A stretch of 64,000 nt of DNA from Burkholderiales bacterium Ga0077543. Lineage in GTDB: Bacteria; Pseudomonadota; Gammaproteobacteria; Burkholderiales; Burkholderiaceae_C. Positions 60,572 to 64,000 of the stretch are shown piece after piece; within the stretch, counting starts at the first letter, position 1; every line of letters begins with the position of its first letter. The position numbers and the translations under genes were made by a program. The DNA lies in contig LNET01000074.1 in NCBI GenBank assembly GCA_001464055.1, positions 48,589-112,588 on the forward strand, read 5' to 3'. The notes beneath the pieces are model-generated. The model saw only the letters and a program-made list of their open reading frames with translations. It made no database searches and had not been told where the DNA came from.

Positions 60572-62371
60572 ATGTCCAAAAACACCTCGCGCCCAGCCGC
60601 CGCCACGCCCCGCTCACTGTCCGGGCTGGCCCCATTCCTGCGGCCTTACCGCGGCCGCATCGCACTGGCCGGCCTGTTCCTGGTGCTGGCCGCGCTGAGC
60701 ACACTGGCCTTTCCGGTGGCGTTGAAGGTGCTGATCGACGAAGGCCTGGTCGCCACCGACCCCGGCGAGCGCATGCTGGCGCTGCGCGATCACTTCCTGC
60801 TGCTGTTTGTCGTGGGGGCTTCGCTGGGCCTGTTCTCGGCTGCGCGCTTCTACGTCGTCAGCTGGCTGGGCGAACGCATCACGGCCGACCTGCGCGACGC
60901 CGTCTACGCCCATGTCGTGCGCCAGAGCCCTGAATTCTTCGAGACCACCCAGACCGGCGAGGTCATCAGCCGGCTGACCACCGACACCACCCTGGTGCAA
61001 ACGGTGGTGGGCAGTTCGCTCAGCATGGGCCTGCGCAACGTCGTGATGGGCACCGGCGCGCTGATCGCGCTCATCGTGACCAACCCGCTGGTGATGACTC
61101 AGGTGCTGGGCATCCTGGTGCTGGTGGTGCTGCCCACGCTGTATTTCGGCCGGCGCGTGCGCAAGCTCAGCCGCGCCAGCCAGGACCGCGTGGCCGACAG
61201 CAGCGCGATCGCCGCCGAAGTGCTGGGCGAGATCCCGGTGGTGCAAAGCTACGTGCAGGAAGCGCGCGAAGCCAGCCGCTTCAAGGACTCGACCGAAGCC
61301 GCGTTCGACACCGCGCGCAAGCGCACCCGGGTGCGCGCCGTGCTGGTGGCCTTCATCATCACCGCCACTTTCGGTGCGCTGCTGTGGGGGCTGTACCAGG
61401 GCACCCAGGCGGTGATTGCCGGCGAAATCAGCGCCGGCCACCTTGGGCAGACGGTGGTGCTGGTGGTCATTTTCGTCGGCGCGGTGGCGGTGCTGTCCGA
61501 GGTCTACGGCGACCTGCTGCGCGCGGCCGGCGCCACCGAACGCCTGATGGAACTGCTGGACGCGAAGTCACCGGTGGAAGACCCGCCAGCGCCGCGTGCG
61601 CTGCCGGCCACCGCCGGCGGCTCGGCCGTCGGCTTCGAGAAGGTGAGCTTCCACTACCCGTCGCGCCCGAACCAGCCTTCGCTGATCGACTTCAGCCTGC
61701 AGGTCAAACCCGGCGAGACGGTGGCCCTGGTCGGCCCCAGCGGCGCCGGCAAGAGCACGGTGTTCCAGCTGCTGCTGCGCTTTTATGACGCGCAGTCGGG
61801 CCAGGTGCGGCTGGACGGCGTGCCGGTGCGTGAAGCCGCGCTCTCGGAACTGCGCCAGCGCGTGGGCATCGTGCCGCAGGACAGCACGGTGTTTTCGACC
61901 AGCGCGCTGGAGAACATCCGCTACGGCCGGCCCGACGCCAGCGACGAGGACGTGATCCTTGCCGCCAAGGCGGCCTATGCGCACGACTTCATCATGGCCC
62001 TGCCTGAAGGCTACGCCACCTACCTGGGCGAACGCGGCGTGCGACTGTCGGGCGGGCAGCGTCAGCGCATCAGCATTGCACGCGCGATGCTGAAGAACCC
62101 GCCGCTGCTGCTGCTGGACGAAGCCACCAGTGCGCTGGACGCCGAAAGCGAACGTGTGGTGCAGGCCGCGCTGGAAGCGGCCATGAAGGACCGCACGACG
62201 GTCGTCATCGCCCACCGCCTGGCCACCGTGCTGCGCGCCGACCGCATTGTCGTGCTGGAGGCCGGGCGCATCGTCGACACCGGCACGCACGAGGAACTGG
62301 TGGCACGCGGCGGGCTGTACGCGCGGCTGGCGGCGATGCAGTTCGACGCTGCAACGCCGGCCCTGGCATAA
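60572..62371 (+). CDS. MsbA/LmrA-type ABC exporter (fused TMD-NBD)
   Basis: A 599-residue half-transporter. The six-helix TMD includes PFLRPYRGRIALAGLFLVLA, FFETTQTGEVISRLTTDTTL and ATFGALLWGLYQGTQAVIAG. The NBD has VSFHYPSRPNQPSLIDFSLQ, Walker A GPSGAGKSTVFQLL, the signature VRLSGGQRQRISIARAMLKN, Walker B LLLLDEATSALDAESE and VIAHRLATVLRADRIVVLEA. It works as a homodimer exporting a lipid or drug. True MsbA is usually next to lpxK, which is not here, so the substrate is open. ccdA starts 42 bases downstream. Confidence 0.93.
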   Translation: MSKNTSRPAAATPRSLSGLAPFLRPYRGRIALAGLFLVLAALSTLAFPVALKVLIDEGLVATDPGERMLALRDHFLLLFVVGASLGLFSAARFYVVSWLGERITADLRDAVYAHVVRQSPEFFETTQTGEVISRLTTDTTLVQTVVGSSLSMGLRNVVMGTGALIALIVTNPLVMTQVLGILVLVVLPTLYFGRRVRKLSRASQDRVADSSAIAAEVLGEIPVVQSYVQEAREASRFKDSTEAAFDTARKRTRVRAVLVAFIITATFGALLWGLYQGTQAVIAGEISAGHLGQTVVLVVIFVGAVAVLSEVYGDLLRAAGATERLMELLDAKSPVEDPPAPRALPATAGGSAVGFEKVSFHYPSRPNQPSLIDFSLQVKPGETVALVGPSGAGKSTVFQLLLRFYDAQSGQVRLDGVPVREAALSELRQRVGIVPQDSTVFSTSALENIRYGRPDASDEDVILAAKAAYAHDFIMALPEGYATYLGERGVRLSGGQRQRISIARAMLKNPPLLLLDEATSALDAESERVVQAALEAAMKDRTTVVIAHRLATVLRADRIVVLEAGRIVDTGTHEELVARGGLYARLAAMQFDAATPALA

Positions 62372-62374
62372 ACT

Positions 62375-62395
62375 GTGCGCACGCGCCATGCGCAT
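62375..62395 (+). promoter_or_regulatory. Candidate ccdAB operator: two 8-bp palindromes
   Basis: GTGCGCAC (62375-62382) and ATGCGCAT (62388-62395), both perfect palindromes, sit 13 bases apart centre to centre, just before ccdA. CcdA-type antitoxins bind palindromic operators with their N-terminal ribbon-helix-helix, so this is a natural place for autoregulation. Prediction only. Confidence 0.5.
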
Positions 62396-62413
62396 GCTGA
62401 ATGGAGAACTGCG

Positions 62414-62665
62414 ATGCTGCCGACACGAGACGCCGCCAAGCGTGCCATCAACCTGTCCCTGAACGCGAAGGTGATCGACACCGCCCGCGCACTTGGCATG
62501 AACATCTCGCAGACGGTGGACCAACTGCTGGCGGCCGAGGTCGAGCGGCTCTACTGGCAGCGGTGGAACGAAGGCAACCAGAAGGCCATTGCGCACTACA
62601 ACGCGCGCATCGCCAAGGAAGGGCTGCCGCTGGCGCGGTACCGCAGCTTCATGAAGGGTGGCTGA
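62414..62665 (+). CDS. ccdA: Antitoxin CcdA
   Basis: An 83-residue CcdA-family antitoxin. The N-terminal ribbon-helix-helix is AAKRAINLSLNAKVIDTARA followed by LGMNISQTVDQLLAAEVERL. The C-terminal toxin-neutralising tail is WNEGNQKAIAHYNARIAKEG and LPLARYR, very like the F-plasmid CcdA tail. It precedes ccdB by 44 bases. The pair is chromosomal, between an ABC exporter and thyA. Confidence 0.93.
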   Translation: MLPTRDAAKRAINLSLNAKVIDTARALGMNISQTVDQLLAAEVERLYWQRWNEGNQKAIAHYNARIAKEGLPLARYRSFMKGG

Positions 62666-62709
62666 ACGACTCCGGCTGGCCCTGCAGCGGAAGCACGACG
62701 AGGCCACCC

Positions 62710-63024
62710 ATGCCCAGGTTCGATGTCTATCGCAACCCCGACGCCTCGGAACGCAGGCACACCCCGTACCTGCTGGACGTGCAAAACGACTTCATCAGCG
62801 ACCTGCAGACGCGCGTGGTCCTGCCCTTGCGGCGCGAAGCGTCCTTCGGCCCGCGCCCGGAACGGCTGAACCCGCTGCTCGTCGTCGGTGACGACCCGGT
62901 GGTGCTCGACACCGCCACCATCGGCGCCGTGCCGGCCAGCGAATTGCGGCAGGTCGTCACCAGCCTGCGCAGCCAGCGCGATCAGATCCAGCTGGCACTG
63001 GACGCCTTGTTTGGCAGCTACTGA
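62710..63024 (+). CDS. ccdB: Gyrase-targeting toxin CcdB
   Basis: A 104-residue CcdB. Family features are [40 protein letters not shown] and [20 protein letters not shown], with the C-terminal helix [18 protein letters not shown]-plasmid CcdB poisons DNA gyrase through its last residues (WGI). Here the tail is FGSY, so gyrase toxicity is not certain, although many chromosomal homologues differ there. It is translated from the ccdAB unit, and thyA follows closely. Confidence 0.92.
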   Translation: MPRFDVYRNPDASERRHTPYLLDVQNDFISDLQTRVVLPLRREASFGPRPERLNPLLVVGDDPVVLDTATIGAVPASELRQVVTSLRSQRDQIQLALDALFGSY

Positions 63025-63032
63025 AGAGCCCT

Positions 63033-63851
63033 ATGAACACCGCCTTCGAAGACTTCATGCGCCACGTCGCCACGAACGGCGTGGCCAAGGCCGACCGCAC
63101 CGGCACCGGCACCACCAGCGTATTCGGCCACCAGATGCGCTTCGACCTGCGCCAGGGCTTTCCGCTCATCACCACCAAGAAGGTGCACTTCAAGAGCGTG
63201 GCGCTGGAGTTGCTGTGGTTCCTGCGCGGCGACAGCAACGTCAAGTGGCTGCAGGAACGCGGCGTGACGATCTGGGACGAGTGGGCCCGGCCCGACGGCG
63301 ATCTGGGGCCGGTCTACGGCGTGCAGTGGCGCAGCTGGCCCACACCGGGCGGCGGCCACATCGACCAGATCGCCGAGGTCGTGAAGAGCTTGAAGACCAA
63401 TCCCGACAGCCGTCGCATCATCGTCAGCGCCTGGAACGTGGCCGATCTGCCGCAGATGGCGCTGATGCCCTGCCACGCCTTCTTCCAGTTCTACGTGGCG
63501 CCGGCTGACTCGACTTCGGCTCGGGGCAGGCTCAGCTGCCAGCTGTACCAGCGCAGCGCCGATATCTTTCTCGGCGTGCCCTTCAACATCGCCAGCTACG
63601 CCCTGCTGACGCACATGCTGGCGCAGCAGTGCGATCTGGACGTGGGCGACTTCGTCTGGACCGGCGGTGATTGCCACATCTACAGCAACCACCGCGAGCA
63701 GGTGGCGCTGCAGCTGTCGCGCGAGCCGCGGCCTTTCCCGCAGCTGAACATCCGCCGCAAGCCCGATTCGATCTTCGACTACGAATTCGACGACTTCGAG
63801 ATCGTGAGCTACGACCCGCACCCGGCCATCAAGGCGTCTGTCGCCGTGTGA
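63033..63851 (+). CDS. thyA: Thymidylate synthase
   Basis: A 272-residue ThyA that methylates dUMP with methylenetetrahydrofolate. Motifs are [40 protein letters not shown], the catalytic Cys in [39 protein letters not shown] and [17 protein letters not shown]. There is an insertion of a few residues after the catalytic Cys region compared with E. coli (264 residues). It starts eight bases after ccdB, so it may be partly read from the ccdAB transcript. dfrA is not seen before the window ends. Confidence 0.97.
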   Translation: MNTAFEDFMRHVATNGVAKADRTGTGTTSVFGHQMRFDLRQGFPLITTKKVHFKSVALELLWFLRGDSNVKWLQERGVTIWDEWARPDGDLGPVYGVQWRSWPTPGGGHIDQIAEVVKSLKTNPDSRRIIVSAWNVADLPQMALMPCHAFFQFYVAPADSTSARGRLSCQLYQRSADIFLGVPFNIASYALLTHMLAQQCDLDVGDFVWTGGDCHIYSNHREQVALQLSREPRPFPQLNIRRKPDSIFDYEFDDFEIVSYDPHPAIKASVAV

Positions 63852-64000
63852 GGGCTGCGCTGCGATCGGCGGTACGGGGTCTCTGGTCAAAAGGCCGCTC
63901 ACGGCTCGTAGCGGACGTTGCACTCTGACTGGGTCCCGTGGGCTGGGCGAGCCGGGTGGCCCCCTCCGTTCATGTCCCCCGCCTGCGGCCGATCAGGTGC

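Noticed and set aside
60552..60572. Another T-loop-like GGTTCGAGTC on the minus strand before the ABC exporter
   Set aside because: No complementary stem around it, and it abuts the start codon of a real gene.
60572..62371. Lipid A flippase MsbA as a firm assignment
   Set aside because: The architecture fits, but lpxK or other lipid A genes are absent and many paralogous exporters share these motifs.

Overview
This window is a high-G+C, gene-dense stretch of bacterial chromosome with almost every base coding. Gene order and protein types point to a betaproteobacterium of the order Burkholderiales, most like the Rubrivivax/Leptothrix/Ideonella/Roseateles side of the order. The diagnostic blocks are xseB-ispA-dxs, rpsP-rimM-trmD-rplS, murJ divergent from rpsT, hda-HAD-pcnB-folK, a DUF3579 gene beside argD-argF, and orn near a CAAX-type M48 protease, phhB and rsgA. 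This placement rests on gene order and protein motifs; no database search was run. I found no rRNA, tRNA, CRISPR array, prophage or intact insertion sequence.

Layout. 1-5 kb: an amino-acid ABC binding protein, then a reverse-strand block for isoprenoid precursors (ispA, dxs), xseB and zinc-independent GTP cyclohydrolase folE2. 5-9 kb: forward genes for a Rieske oxygenase, an EamA exporter, a mercaptopyruvate sulfurtransferase, a UspA protein and a VOC protein. 9-12.5 kb: reverse genes for SelO, a ZIP metal transporter and a dienelactone hydrolase. 12.5-16.7 kb: a polyphosphate locus (ppx facing sixA-ppk1). 16.7-20 kb: a polar amino-acid ABC transporter with a deacylase gene embedded in it but no binding protein. 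20-26 kb: orn, an exported cyclophilin, M48 protease, phhB, rsgA, a CobD/CbiB-family membrane protein and a Nudix CoA pyrophosphatase. 26-28.3 kb: the rpsP operon. 28.5-35 kb: a small TM2 protein, then folK, pcnB, a HAD phosphatase, hda, a SirB1-type protein and murJ, all reverse. 35-38 kb: rpsT with a clear terminator, DUF3579, argD, argF. 38-43.3 kb: a CoA-transferase pair, then a mechanosensitive-type membrane protein followed by a NarX/NarL-type two-component pair. 43.4-51.2 kb: mixed genes including a TAXI binding protein, a PQQ sugar dehydrogenase, a decayed lipid-kinase gene, yceH, a binding-protein-type sensor kinase and an SDR. 51.3-59.4 kb: an AttEFGH-like ABC/lipocalin set interrupted by a large Asp-box-repeat lipoprotein gene. 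59.4-64 kb: a degenerate GGDEF protein, an MsbA-like exporter, a CcdAB toxin-antitoxin pair and thyA.

How the genes work together. Housekeeping dominates: translation (rpsP, rimM, trmD, rplS, rpsT, rsgA), RNA turnover (pcnB, orn), replication control (hda), peptidoglycan export (murJ), folate and pterin metabolism (folE2, phhB, folK, thyA), arginine synthesis (argD, argF) and polyphosphate turnover.

The less ordinary content is: (a) an approximately 80-residue module shared by the tail of the cyclophilin and the N-terminus of the Asp-box lipoprotein; (b) the lipoprotein gene sitting inside an otherwise operon-like att set; (c) a diacylglycerol-kinase remnant at 47.1 kb; (d) chains of tiny ORFs that end exactly on the start codons of two att genes; (e) a deacylase placed between transporter genes; (f) a chromosomal ccdAB pair behind two 8-bp palindromes. 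No single locus is unambiguously a new defence or mobile system. The strongest candidates for something undescribed are (a) and (b).
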